Shown here piece by piece: positions 1 through 8,098 of a stretch of DNA of 64,000 nucleotides. Source of the stretch: Flavobacteriaceae bacterium. GTDB taxonomy: Bacteria > Bacteroidota > Bacteroidia > Flavobacteriales > Flavobacteriaceae. Below the pieces are notes generated by a model. The model had not been told where the DNA came from. It saw nothing but the letters and a program-made list of their open reading frames with translations, and did no database searches. Both the position numbers and the translations under genes were made by a program. The stretch is from the NCBI GenBank assembly GCA_013214065.1, contig JABSPK010000003.1, forward strand, positions 186,001-250,000, written 5' to 3'. The first letter of the stretch is position 1. Each line of letters begins with the position of its first letter.

Positions 1-307
1 TCAAGTAATCGGCGATTTTGTTGCCGATCGCTTCATCCATAATGTATTCTTCCTCGCTCTTGGTAATCATCACAACGGGCAAGGTGGCATCGATCTGTTT
101 CAATTCGTTCAAGGTTTCCAATCCTGAAATGCCCGGCATGTTTTCATCCAAGAAGACAATATCGAAATTCCGTTCGGACAACTCTTCCAAGGCATCTTGA
201 CCACTGGGTGATGTAGCCACCTGATAACCTTTGTTTTCTAGAAAGAGGATATGGGGTTTGAGTAGTTCGATTTCGTCGTCAACCCAAAGAATTGAGATTT
301 GTTTCAT
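1..307 (-). CDS. porX: PorX-type response regulator, N-terminal part (cut by window edge)
   Basis: Only the first 102 codons are present; the gene runs off the left edge. The translation opens with MKQISILWVDDEIELLKPHI and is a CheY-like receiver: the acidic pair is at VDDE, the phospho-acceptor Asp at FLDENMPG, and the conserved Lys lies beyond the edge (the sequence stops at KIADYL). This opening and the run MITKSEEEYIMDEAIG match what I know of PorX, the receiver-PglZ regulator of the type IX secretion system in Bacteroidota. The PglZ domain itself is outside the window, so the name rests on the receiver alone. The ATG at 305-307 diverges from the HD gene. Confidence 0.8.
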   Translation of the reverse strand, partial: MKQISILWVDDEIELLKPHILFLENKGYQVATSPSGQDALEELSERNFDIVFLDENMPGISGLETLNELKQIDATLPVVMITKSEEEYIMDEAIGNKIADYL

Positions 308-315
308 ATAGTAGC

Positions 316-323
316 TATCTTTG
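316..323 (+). promoter_or_regulatory. Bacteroidota -7 box (TATCTTTG) for the HD gene
   Basis: TATCTTTG matches the TAnnTTTG -7 consensus exactly. A TTTG at 298-301 could act as a -33 element, but the 14-base gap is short. The box covers TTG 321, which argues against that codon as the gene start and favours the TTG at 342. Confidence 0.55.
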
Positions 324-341
324 CGGAATAATCCTGACGCC

Positions 342-1556
342 TTGGCCGAGACCAATAAGCTTAAAATATTTAACGACCCAATCTACGGTTTTATTGGCAC
401 ACCCAATGAACTTATTTTCAACCTGATCGCGCATCCGTATTTTCAACGATTGCGGAGGATTTCGCAGATGGGAATGTCTTATGTGGTCTACCCTGGGGCG
501 CATCATACCCGGTTTCACCACGCGCTGGGCTGCATGCATTTGATGCGTAAGGTCATCGGCGTCTTACGGTTCAAAGGGGTATCCATTTCGGAAACGGAGG
601 AAACCGGTTTGCTTTGTGCCATTTTACTACATGATATCGGGCATGGCCCTTTTTCACACGCCCTTGAACATGTTTTGGTGCCCGATAAAGGCCATGAGGA
701 GATCTCCTTGTTGTTCATGCAGCGATTGAATACGGAATTTAATGGTGCGCTGGATATGGCCTTAAGGATATTCAAAAAAGAGCATCCCAAGAATTTCATG
801 AACCAGTTGGTTTCTAGCCAATTGGATATGGACCGATTGGATTACCTCAAACGAGACAGTTTTTATACCGGGGTCTCTGAAGGCAACATCAACTCTGAAC
901 GTTTGCTGACCATGTTGAATGTCAAGGACAATGAATTGGTGGTCGAAGAAAAGGGGATCTATTCCGTTGAGAAGTTCTTAATGGCCCGACGGTTCATGTA
1001 CTGGCAAGTTTACCTCCATAAAACAGGTTTGGTGGCCGAGCAATTGCTGGTAAAGGTCATTCGAAGGGCGCGCCAATTACTCGTAGCGGGTCGATTGCAA
1101 AACTGCCCGGTTGTACTCAAAGGGTTCTTACAAGAGTCGGAAAACCCATTTTCACTCGAGGCTTTTGCCGAACTTGATGATATCGATGTGCTGTCCGCTT
1201 TAAAAGCATGGAAGAAGGAACCTGATTTTGTGATTTCAACGCTTTCCGAAATGTTGTTGAATCGAAGACTGTTGAAAATCAAGATCAAAGACCGCCCGAT
1301 CGATACTGCCAAACTTGAAGAACGAAAGGCGTTTTTGAAGCAGACCCATCAATTGGACGACCAAGAAGTAGCCTTCTTCGTCTTTGGTGGGGAACTGCGC
1401 AACCGTGCCTATAACGATGCCGAAGAGAACATCAATATCCTGACCAAGAAAGGAAAATTGGTCGATGTTGCTAAAGCTTCCGACCATTTCAACTTGAAGG
1501 CGCTTTCAAAAGAAGTGGTGAAGTATTATGCCTGCTATCCCAAGAATGGCGTTTAG
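342..1556 (+). CDS. HD-domain phosphohydrolase (dNTPase-like, COG1078 type)
   Basis: About 404 residues from a TTG start. Motif HD lies at about residues 97-98 inside [12 protein letters not shown], with an upstream His cluster in [11 protein letters not shown] and a downstream [15 protein letters not shown] segment. Together these give the H...HD...D metal-binding pattern of the SAMHD1/YdhJ-like family. Such enzymes usually hydrolyse dNTPs or other phosphate esters; the substrate here is unknown. The open frame extends to a TTG at 321, but that codon lies in the promoter box, and no ATG occurs before the conserved core. TTG 342, just ahead of [16 protein letters not shown], fits best. The gene is divergent from porX and 23 bases ahead of lpxD. 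Confidence 0.85.
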   Translation: MAETNKLKIFNDPIYGFIGTPNELIFNLIAHPYFQRLRRISQMGMSYVVYPGAHHTRFHHALGCMHLMRKVIGVLRFKGVSISETEETGLLCAILLHDIGHGPFSHALEHVLVPDKGHEEISLLFMQRLNTEFNGALDMALRIFKKEHPKNFMNQLVSSQLDMDRLDYLKRDSFYTGVSEGNINSERLLTMLNVKDNELVVEEKGIYSVEKFLMARRFMYWQVYLHKTGLVAEQLLVKVIRRARQLLVAGRLQNCPVVLKGFLQESENPFSLEAFAELDDIDVLSALKAWKKEPDFVISTLSEMLLNRRLLKIKIKDRPIDTAKLEERKAFLKQTHQLDDQEVAFFVFGGELRNRAYNDAEENINILTKKGKLVDVAKASDHFNLKALSKEVVKYYACYPKNGV

Positions 1557-1566
1557 TAAATTTTCT

Positions 1567-1574
1567 TACTTTTG
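1567..1574 (+). promoter_or_regulatory. -7 box (TACTTTTG) directly before lpxD
   Basis: TACTTTTG is an exact TAnnTTTG match ending six bases before the lpxD ATG. The predicted transcription start would fall on the ATG itself, so the transcript could be leaderless. No clear -33 TTTG is seen at the expected distance. Confidence 0.4.
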
Positions 1575-1579
1575 CCGAA

Positions 1580-2596
1580 ATGGAATTTACCGCCACCCAA
1601 ATCGCCGGAATATTAGAGGGCGAAGTCGAAGGAAACCCTGAAACTTCGGTAAACAAACTTTCCAAGATCGAGGAAGGGGAGAAAGGTTCGTTGACCTTTC
1701 TGGCCAACCCGAAATACACCCCTTATATTTATTCCACAAAAGCTTCGATAACCATCGTCAACCGCGACTTTATCCCTGAGCAACAGGTCAAAACGACCCT
1801 GATCAAGGTGGATGACGCCTATAAGTCGTTTTCGAAACTTTTGGAATACTACAATCAAGTCAAGAACAACAAAGTGGGTGTCGAAAACCCCTCTTTCGTA
1901 TCTGAAAGCGCCCATTATGGAGAAGCCTTTTATTTAGGGGCGTTTTCTTATTTGGGTGATAATGTTGCCATTGGCGACAACGTCAAGGTATACCCTAACG
2001 TGTATATCGGAGATAACGTGACCATTGGAGACAATTGCGTCATCTTCGCCGGAGCGAAGATCTATTCAGAATCCATAATCGGAAAGGATTGTGTCATTCA
2101 TAGTGGTGCGATCATCGGTGCAGACGGTTTTGGTTTCACCCCGAATGAAAAGGGAGAGTACAGTAAAGTGCCACAGACCGGAAACGTGATCATTGAAGAC
2201 CATGTTGACGTGGGGGCAGGCACGACCATCGACCGCGCAACTCTGGGTTCCACGGTTTTGCGCCGAGGCGTCAAATTGGACAACCAGATACAGATCGCCC
2301 ATAATGTTGAAATAGGGGAGCATACGGCCATTGCAGCCCAAACCGGTGTCGCCGGATCGACCAAGATCGGCAAGCATTGCTTGATAGGGGGCCAAGTGGG
2401 GATCGTCGGCCATATTACCATAGGTGACCGCGTTAGGATACAGGCACAATCCGGAATTGGTCGTAACGTGAAGGATGACGAAGTGTTGCAAGGCTCACCT
2501 GCATTGAATTACGGAGATTACAATAAATCATACGTGCATTTTAAAAACCTACCCAAAATTGTTAGCAGGATTTCTGATCTAGAAAAGGAAAAGTGA
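1580..2596 (+). CDS. lpxD: UDP-3-O-(3-hydroxyacyl)glucosamine N-acyltransferase
   Basis: 338 residues, normal for the family. It adds the N-linked 3-hydroxyacyl chain to UDP-3-O-acyl-glucosamine in lipid A synthesis, in the cytosol. An N-terminal uridine-binding domain (about 1-100, with [20 protein letters not shown]) is followed by left-handed beta-helix hexapeptide repeats from about 105 to 315 (repeated IGDNV/IGDNC units). The catalytic His of the family is H241 in [11 protein letters not shown]. The ATG at 1580 gives [12 protein letters not shown], a normal LpxD opening. It heads the run lpxD-lpxC/fabZ-lpxA; its TGA sits three bases before the ATG of lpxC. Confidence 0.96.
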   Translation: MEFTATQIAGILEGEVEGNPETSVNKLSKIEEGEKGSLTFLANPKYTPYIYSTKASITIVNRDFIPEQQVKTTLIKVDDAYKSFSKLLEYYNQVKNNKVGVENPSFVSESAHYGEAFYLGAFSYLGDNVAIGDNVKVYPNVYIGDNVTIGDNCVIFAGAKIYSESIIGKDCVIHSGAIIGADGFGFTPNEKGEYSKVPQTGNVIIEDHVDVGAGTTIDRATLGSTVLRRGVKLDNQIQIAHNVEIGEHTAIAAQTGVAGSTKIGKHCLIGGQVGIVGHITIGDRVRIQAQSGIGRNVKDDEVLQGSPALNYGDYNKSYVHFKNLPKIVSRISDLEKEK

Positions 2597-2598
2597 CA

Positions 2599-4002
2599 AT
2601 GAAAACAAACACGATGCAACGCACGATTGCTCAAGAGATTACCCTTAAAGGAGTTGGATTACATACCGGTGAAAACGTCAACATGAAGTTTCTCCCGGCT
2701 CCAGCGAACCATGGTTTCGCGTTCAAGCGCGTCGATTTGGAAGGCGAGCCCATCATTGAGGCCGATGCCGCTTATGTGGTCAATACCCAACGTGGAACCA
2801 ATCTCGAGAAGAACGGAGTGAAGATCCAGACCTCTGAACATGTGTTGGCCGCCCTGGTCGGCATGCAGATCGACAATGTACTGATCGAATTGGATGCCCC
2901 TGAACCACCCATCATGGACGGCTCTTCCAAATACTTCGTCGAGGCCATAGAAAAGGTCGGTTTCGTCGAACAGGATGAAGCCCGCGAAGAATATGTGGTC
3001 AAGGATGTCATCAGTTATAAAGATGAGGCCTCTGGCAGTGAGATCACCATTATCCCTGCAGACGAATATCAAATTACCACCATGGTTGATTTTGGCACCA
3101 AAGTATTGGGCACCCAAAACGCGACCTTGGATCATATCAGTGATTTCAAGGATGAGATCGCCTACGCACGTACCTTCAGTTTTTTGCATGAACTAGAAAT
3201 GCTCTTAGAGCATGGGCTCATTAAAGGTGGGGATTTGAACAATGCCATAGTGTATGTGGATAAGGAAATTTCAGAGCCGACCATGAAAAAGCTCGAAAAG
3301 GCCTTCAACAAAAAGAAACTATCGGTAAAGCCCAACGGCATCTTGGACAATTTGACCTTGCACCAGCCCAATGAGGCCGCAAGGCATAAATTATTGGATG
3401 TCATTGGCGATTTGGCCTTGGCAGGCACTAGGATTCGGGGCAAGGTAATCGCCAACAAACCGGGTCATTATGTCAACACCCAATTTGCCAAGAAACTGCA
3501 AAAGATCATCAAGCAAGAACGGCGGAATTACGTACCCGAGGTTGATTTGCATGCCACTCCAGTGAAGGACATCAACCAGATTATGGAAATGTTACCCCAT
3601 CGACCACCTTTTTTATTGGTCGATAAGATTATGGAACTTTCCGAAGAACATGTGATCGGTGTGAAGAACGTGACCATGAACGAACCGTTTTTTGTTGGGC
3701 ATTTTCCAGGAGCACCGGTCATGCCTGGCGTATTGCAGATTGAAGCGATGGCGCAGACCGGAGGCATTTTGGTACTCAGTACCGTTCCGGATCCAGAGAA
3801 CTACCTGACCTATTTGCTTAAGATCGATAATGTGCGTTACAAGCATCAAGTCGTTCCGGGTGATACCCTGATATTCAAGTTGGATTTGATGACCCCGATA
3901 CGAAGGGGGATTTGTCAAATGCAAGCTAGGGCCTATGCGAATGGAAGAGTGGTTTCAGAAGCTGAAATCATGGCCCAAATAACCAAAGTAAAAGGAAATT
4001 GA
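2599..4002 (+). CDS. lpxC/fabZ: Bifunctional LpxC deacetylase / FabZ dehydratase
   Basis: 467 residues. LpxC half (about 1-300): zinc ligands H81 (SEHVLAAL), H263 and D267 (HKLLDVIGDLAL). It removes the acetyl group of UDP-3-O-acyl-GlcNAc, the committed lipid A step. FabZ half (about 320-467): catalytic H368 in HFPGAPVMPG and E382 in QIEAMAQ, dehydrating 3-hydroxyacyl-ACP. The fusion is known in Bacteroidota and puts both users of 3-hydroxyacyl-ACP on one chain. The ATG at 2599 is preferred; a GTG at 2593 is also in frame and overlaps the lpxD stop. lpxA follows one base after the stop. Confidence 0.97.
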   Translation: MKTNTMQRTIAQEITLKGVGLHTGENVNMKFLPAPANHGFAFKRVDLEGEPIIEADAAYVVNTQRGTNLEKNGVKIQTSEHVLAALVGMQIDNVLIELDAPEPPIMDGSSKYFVEAIEKVGFVEQDEAREEYVVKDVISYKDEASGSEITIIPADEYQITTMVDFGTKVLGTQNATLDHISDFKDEIAYARTFSFLHELEMLLEHGLIKGGDLNNAIVYVDKEISEPTMKKLEKAFNKKKLSVKPNGILDNLTLHQPNEAARHKLLDVIGDLALAGTRIRGKVIANKPGHYVNTQFAKKLQKIIKQERRNYVPEVDLHATPVKDINQIMEMLPHRPPFLLVDKIMELSEEHVIGVKNVTMNEPFFVGHFPGAPVMPGVLQIEAMAQTGGILVLSTVPDPENYLTYLLKIDNVRYKHQVVPGDTLIFKLDLMTPIRRGICQMQARAYANGRVVSEAEIMAQITKVKGN

Positions 4003-4003
4003 G

Positions 4004-4789
4004 ATGAATCAACCCTTAGCATACGTCCACCCAGGGGCCAAAATCGCCAAAAACGTCGTGATCGAACCCTTTACCACCATCCATAATAATGTGACTATCG
4101 GTGAGGGCACATGGATCGGTTCGAACGTGACCATTATGGAAGGTGCTCGGATCGGAAAAAATTGTAATATTTTCCCCGGTGCCGTTATCTCGGCAACCCC
4201 ACAAGACCTTAAATACCAAGGTGAGGAAACCACGGTCCATATCGGAAACAATACCACGATACGAGAATGCGCAACGATCAACAAGGGTACTTCAGACCGT
4301 ATGAAAACGGTTATCGGTAACAATTGCCTGATCATGGCGTATTGCCATATCGCCCACGATTGTTTGGTCAATGACGGCTGTATATTCAGTAATAATTCGA
4401 CTTTGGCGGGTCATGTGACCATCGGAAGCAATGTGGTTTTGGCTGGCATGGTCGCCGTGCACCAATTCGTCTCCATCGGCAAGCATGCCTTTGTAACCGG
4501 AGGTTCCTTGGTACGTAAGGATGTGCCCCCGTTCGTCAAGGCGGCAAGGGAGCCCCTTTCGTATGTGGGGATCAATTCGGTCGGACTTCGCCGTAGGGGG
4601 TTCGCCTCGGAAAAAATCCGTGAAATACAGAACATTTACCGTATTCTATACCAAAAAAATTATAACAACTCCCAGGCCGCTTCGATCATCGAGGCCGAAA
4701 TGGAAGCCACCCCCGAACGTGATGAGATCTTACAGTTCATCAGGGATTCGCAACGTGGTATCATGAAAGGATATTTTAGCAGCAACTGA
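4004..4789 (+). CDS. lpxA: UDP-GlcNAc O-acyltransferase
   Basis: 261 residues, the usual size. It catalyses the first lipid A step, transfer of 3-hydroxyacyl from ACP to UDP-GlcNAc. Hexapeptide left-handed beta-helix repeats fill about residues 5-190, and the helical C-terminus follows (RIREIQNIYR-like segment). The catalytic His is H118 in YCHIAHDC. Typical LpxA signatures are SATPQDLKYQGE and GGSLVRKDVPPFVKAAREP. It begins one base after the lpxC/fabZ stop, so it is in the same operon, and efp starts two bases after its own stop. Confidence 0.97.
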   Translation: MNQPLAYVHPGAKIAKNVVIEPFTTIHNNVTIGEGTWIGSNVTIMEGARIGKNCNIFPGAVISATPQDLKYQGEETTVHIGNNTTIRECATINKGTSDRMKTVIGNNCLIMAYCHIAHDCLVNDGCIFSNNSTLAGHVTIGSNVVLAGMVAVHQFVSIGKHAFVTGGSLVRKDVPPFVKAAREPLSYVGINSVGLRRRGFASEKIREIQNIYRILYQKNYNNSQAASIIEAEMEATPERDEILQFIRDSQRGIMKGYFSSN

Positions 4790-4791
4790 TT

Positions 4792-5358
4792 ATGGCAAAC
4801 ACTTCCGACATCCGCAAAGGATTATGTATCAAATACAATCACGACATCTACAAAATCGTGGAGTTTTTACATGTAAAGCCGGGTAAAGGGCCCGCTTTCG
4901 TGCGAACCAAACTTAAAAGTGTAACGACTGGTAAGGTCATCGACAATACCTTCTCAGCGGGACATAAGATCGAGGATGTACGCGTGGAGACCCGCTCCTA
5001 CCAGTACCTTTACAATGAAGGGGACACCTTTCATTTTATGAATACCGACGATTACAATCAGATATCACTCCAAAAATCAAGTTTGGATGCCCCCGACCTT
5101 CTCAAAGAGGGAGTGGTGGTAACGATTTTATTCAATACGGAAGACAGCATGCCCTTATCGGTTGATATGCCGGCAAGTGTCGTTTTAGAAGTTACCCATA
5201 CCGAACCAGGGGTCAAAGGCAATACCGCGACCAACGCCACCAAACCCGCAACGGTCGAGACCGGGGCGCGAATAAATGTTCCGCTCTTTATCAACGAGGG
5301 AGATAAGATCAAGATAGATACTGAGAAAGGGGCGTACATGGAACGCGCGAAGGAATAA
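4792..5358 (+). CDS. efp: Translation elongation factor P
   Basis: 188 residues, three beta-barrel domains as usual. EF-P relieves ribosome stalling at proline stretches. The tip loop of domain I reads KPGKGPAF, with K32 at the position that is modified in other bacteria; no EpmA-type modification enzyme is seen in this window. The C-terminal signature is FINEGDKIKIDTEKGAYMERAKE. The gene sits between lpxA and the second LpxD-like gene, with 2- and 8-base gaps, so it is most likely transcribed with the lipid A genes. Such placement is frequent in Flavobacteriia as far as I recall. Confidence 0.96.
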   Translation: MANTSDIRKGLCIKYNHDIYKIVEFLHVKPGKGPAFVRTKLKSVTTGKVIDNTFSAGHKIEDVRVETRSYQYLYNEGDTFHFMNTDDYNQISLQKSSLDAPDLLKEGVVVTILFNTEDSMPLSVDMPASVVLEVTHTEPGVKGNTATNATKPATVETGARINVPLFINEGDKIKIDTEKGAYMERAKE

Positions 5359-5366
5359 TCCCGACC

Positions 5367-6302
5367 ATGAAATTTCCGCGCACATATGAGCTTCAGGAAA
5401 TCGCTGCCCTTATCGACTGTGACTATGTGGGCCCAGCTGTTTTTGCTGTGCAGGGAATGAACGAAATCCACGTTGTCGAGCCAGGTGATATTGTTTTTGT
5501 AGACCATCCAAAGTACTATGACAAAGCATTGGCTTCGAAAGCGACCATTGTTTTGATCAATAAAAAGGTCGAGTGCCCACAAGGAAAGGCCCTTTTGCTT
5601 TCAGACGATCCCTTTCGCGATTTCAACACCTTGACGCAGCATTTCAAACCTTTTGAATCTAGCGCTTCGAATATTTCGGAAACGGCTCGCATCGGTGAAG
5701 GCACGATCATCCAGCCCAATACATTCATTGGTAATCATGTCCAGATCGGTAAGCACTGTGTCATCCATGCCAATGTAGCGATTTATGATCATGCCGTAAT
5801 CGGGGATCATGTAACCATCCATTCCGGTACCATTCTAGGGGCGGATGCTTTCTATTATAAAAAACGACCGGAAGGATTCGATAAACTGAAATCCGGTGGC
5901 CGGGTCATCATTGAAGACCATGTCGATATCGGTGCGAACTGCACCATTGATAGGGGGGTAAGCGGGGATACTACGATAAAAAAAGGCACGAAATTGGACA
6001 ATCAGATCCAAATCGGTCACGATACCGTTGTTGGGGAAAGGTGTTTGATCGCTTCCCATACCGGCATAGCGGGCTGCGTTGTGGTTGAAGACGAAGTTAC
6101 CTTATGGGGTCAAGTAGGTGTTATCAGTGGTATCACCATCGGTAAGGGTGCGGTGGTCTATGCCCAATCGGGTGTAGGACGTACTTTGGAAGGGGGCAAG
6201 ACCTATTTTGGCAGTCCGGCTGAAGAAGCACGAAAGAAAATGAAAGAACTCGCCACGCTAAAGAACATGCCCGAGATACTTAAAAAATTACAAGACAAAT
6301 AG
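5367..6302 (+). CDS. Second LpxD-like hexapeptide N-acyltransferase
   Basis: 311 residues. It has the same plan as LpxD: an N-terminal domain (about 1-95, VEPGDIVFVDHPKYYDKAL) and then hexapeptide repeats. The catalytic His is kept at H218 in QIQIGHDTVVG, and TIDRG matches LpxD TIDRA. It differs from the lpxD at 1580 by an insert around YYKKRPEGFDKLKSGG and a short C-terminus ending KNMPEILKKLQDK. It may acylate a different sugar nucleotide or use a different acyl chain; the sequence cannot tell. It ends the lipid A run, and sucD then has its own promoter. Confidence 0.85.
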   Translation: MKFPRTYELQEIAALIDCDYVGPAVFAVQGMNEIHVVEPGDIVFVDHPKYYDKALASKATIVLINKKVECPQGKALLLSDDPFRDFNTLTQHFKPFESSASNISETARIGEGTIIQPNTFIGNHVQIGKHCVIHANVAIYDHAVIGDHVTIHSGTILGADAFYYKKRPEGFDKLKSGGRVIIEDHVDIGANCTIDRGVSGDTTIKKGTKLDNQIQIGHDTVVGERCLIASHTGIAGCVVVEDEVTLWGQVGVISGITIGKGAVVYAQSGVGRTLEGGKTYFGSPAEEARKKMKELATLKNMPEILKKLQDK

Positions 6303-6306
6303 CTTT

Positions 6307-6333
6307 TTTGAACTGCACAAAACTGTATTTTTG
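6307..6333 (+). promoter_or_regulatory. Promoter for sucD (TTTG, 15-base gap, TATTTTTG)
   Basis: TTTG at 6307-6310 and TATTTTTG at 6326-6333 fit the Bacteroidota -33/-7 pattern, with a gap slightly shorter than usual. The sucD ATG is 23 bases after the -7 box. Confidence 0.6.
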
Positions 6334-6355
6334 TGCCGGCAAATAAAATGACACA

Positions 6356-7228
6356 ATGAGCGTATTAGTAAATAAAGATTCCAAGATAATCGTACAAGGG
6401 TTCACAGGAAGCGAAGGCACCTTCCATGCCGAGCAAATGATCGAATACGGTACCAATATCGTAGGCGGTGTAACGCCTGGCAAAGGAGGGCAAGAACACT
6501 TGGGCAGACCGGTATTCAATACCGTGGCCGAGGCTGTGGAAAAAGTCGGGGCCGATACGGCGATTATTTTCGTACCACCGGCCTTTGCTGCCGATGCGAT
6601 CATGGAATCGGCTAACGCCGGCATCAAGGTAATCATCACCATCACTGAAGGTATTCCAGTGGCTGATATGGTCAAGGCCAACGATTACATCAAAAACCTG
6701 GACTGTACTTTGGTCGGACCTAACTGTCCGGGTGTCATTACCCCTGGAGAAGCAAAAGTGGGCATTATGCCCGGTTTCGTCTTTAAAAAAGGGAATGTTG
6801 GTATCGTTTCGAAATCAGGGACGTTGACCTACGAAGCGGCCGATCAGGTCGTTCGTCAAGGATTGGGAATCACGACCGCTATTGGGATCGGTGGAGATCC
6901 GATTATCGGAACCACGACCAAAGAAGCCGTCGAGCTATTGATCAATGATCCGGAAACGGAATGCGTGGTCATGATCGGTGAAATCGGTGGACAGCTAGAA
7001 GCCGATGCTGCCAAATGGTATAAAGCAAGTGGCAGTAACAAGCCGATTGTCGGTTTCATCGCAGGCGAAACAGCTCCGGCAGGAAGGACCATGGGTCACG
7101 CGGGGGCAATCGTCGGCGGTAGCGATGATACCGCACAGGCCAAGAAAAGAATCATGAAAGAATGCGGCATACACGTAGTCGACTCACCTGCCGAAATCGG
7201 TGTAAAGGTGAAGTCGGTGATGGCGTAG
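6356..7228 (+). CDS. sucD: Succinyl-CoA synthetase, alpha subunit
   Basis: 290 residues, full length. The alpha subunit binds CoA and carries the phosphohistidine in the TCA step succinyl-CoA to succinate. The CoA-binding Rossmann domain occupies about 1-125 (VQGFTGSEGTFHAEQM, GGVTPGKGG). The ligase domain follows, with the active-site His H248 in GRTMGHAGAIVGG and the signature GPNCPGVITPGEAKVGIMPG. The beta subunit gene sucC is not in this window. It has its own promoter and an intrinsic terminator right after, so it is monocistronic. Confidence 0.97.
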   Translation: MSVLVNKDSKIIVQGFTGSEGTFHAEQMIEYGTNIVGGVTPGKGGQEHLGRPVFNTVAEAVEKVGADTAIIFVPPAFAADAIMESANAGIKVIITITEGIPVADMVKANDYIKNLDCTLVGPNCPGVITPGEAKVGIMPGFVFKKGNVGIVSKSGTLTYEAADQVVRQGLGITTAIGIGGDPIIGTTTKEAVELLINDPETECVVMIGEIGGQLEADAAKWYKASGSNKPIVGFIAGETAPAGRTMGHAGAIVGGSDDTAQAKKRIMKECGIHVVDSPAEIGVKVKSVMA

Positions 7229-7246
7229 TTTCGTTAAAACTTTGAT

Positions 7247-7273
7247 AAATCCCGATTTTATCGGGATTTTTTT
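7247..7273 (+). terminator. Intrinsic terminator after sucD
   Basis: A perfect 10-bp stem, AAATCCCGAT / ATCGGGATTT, with a 3-base loop is followed by a T run, 18 bases after the sucD stop. Confidence 0.92.
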
Positions 7274-7298
7274 ATGGGCATACATCGCCCACATCACG

Positions 7299-7306
7299 TA
7301 TATTTG
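7299..7306 (+). promoter_or_regulatory. -7 box (TATATTTG) for fabG
   Basis: Exact TAnnTTTG match, 28 bases ahead of the fabG ATG and just after the sucD terminator. No convincing -33 element is seen. Confidence 0.5.
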
Positions 7307-7334
7307 ATAGCATACCGACCAAACAATAAGACAT

Positions 7335-8081
7335 ATGAAACTTTTAGAAGGAAAGACGGCCATCATTACCGGAGCCAGTAGGGGAATCGGAAAAGGAATC
7401 GCGGAGGTATTCGCGGCAAACGGAGCGAATGTGGCATTCACTTACAGTTCTAGCGAAGGTCCGGCCATTGCCCTTGAAAATGAGTTGAAGGCATTGGGGG
7501 TACAGGCCAAGGCTTATAAGAGCAATGCCGGTAGTTTCGAAGAATCGGAACAACTGGTAGCCGATGTTTTGTCCGATTTCGGAACAGTTGATGTGTTGAT
7601 AAACAACGCCGGGATCACCAAAGACAACCTACTCATGCGTATGGGTGAAGAGGACTTTGATCAGGTCATTGAAATCAACTTGAAATCGGTCTTCAACATG
7701 ACCAAGGCCATCCAACGTACCTTTCTAAAGCAGCGCAAGGGATCGATCATCAATATGAGCAGTGTCGTTGGGGTCAAAGGCAATGCCGGTCAAACGAACT
7801 ACGCCGCATCAAAGGCGGGTATGATCGGGTTTACCAAATCGGTCGCCCTTGAACTGGGTTCTCGAAATATTCGATGCAATGCCATTGCCCCTGGCTTTAT
7901 CGAAACCGAAATGACCGATAAATTGGATGAAAAGACCGTGCAGGGTTGGCGTGATGCGATTCCGTTGAAACGTGGCGGAACACCGGAAGATGTGGCTAAT
8001 GCCTGTCTTTATTTAGCCAGTGACTTATCTGCCTATGTTACCGGGCAGGTATTGAACGTCGACGGGGGGATGTTGACCTAA
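7335..8081 (+). CDS. fabG: 3-oxoacyl-ACP reductase
   Basis: 248 residues, classical short-chain dehydrogenase. It reduces 3-oxoacyl-ACP with NADPH in fatty acid elongation. The cofactor motif is TGASRGIGKGIA (about residues 12-23), NNAG is at about 89-92, and the catalytic Ser/Tyr/Lys include Y156 and K160 in NYAASKAG. The FabG-like stretch IAPGFIETEMTDKL and the C-terminus LNVDGGMLT support FabG over other SDRs. It has its own promoter after the sucD terminator. The VWA gene follows after 17 bases and may be cotranscribed. Confidence 0.93.
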   Translation: MKLLEGKTAIITGASRGIGKGIAEVFAANGANVAFTYSSSEGPAIALENELKALGVQAKAYKSNAGSFEESEQLVADVLSDFGTVDVLINNAGITKDNLLMRMGEEDFDQVIEINLKSVFNMTKAIQRTFLKQRKGSIINMSSVVGVKGNAGQTNYAASKAGMIGFTKSVALELGSRNIRCNAIAPGFIETEMTDKLDEKTVQGWRDAIPLKRGGTPEDVANACLYLASDLSAYVTGQVLNVDGGMLT

Positions 8082-8098
8082 ATTAGCGATATACAAGC

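Noticed and set aside
321-341. TTG 321 as the start of the HD gene
   Set aside because: It lies inside the TATCTTTG promoter box; the TTG at 342 is the better start.
2593-2598. GTG start for lpxC/fabZ
   Set aside because: An ATG two codons later gives the usual N-terminus; the GTG only adds two residues.
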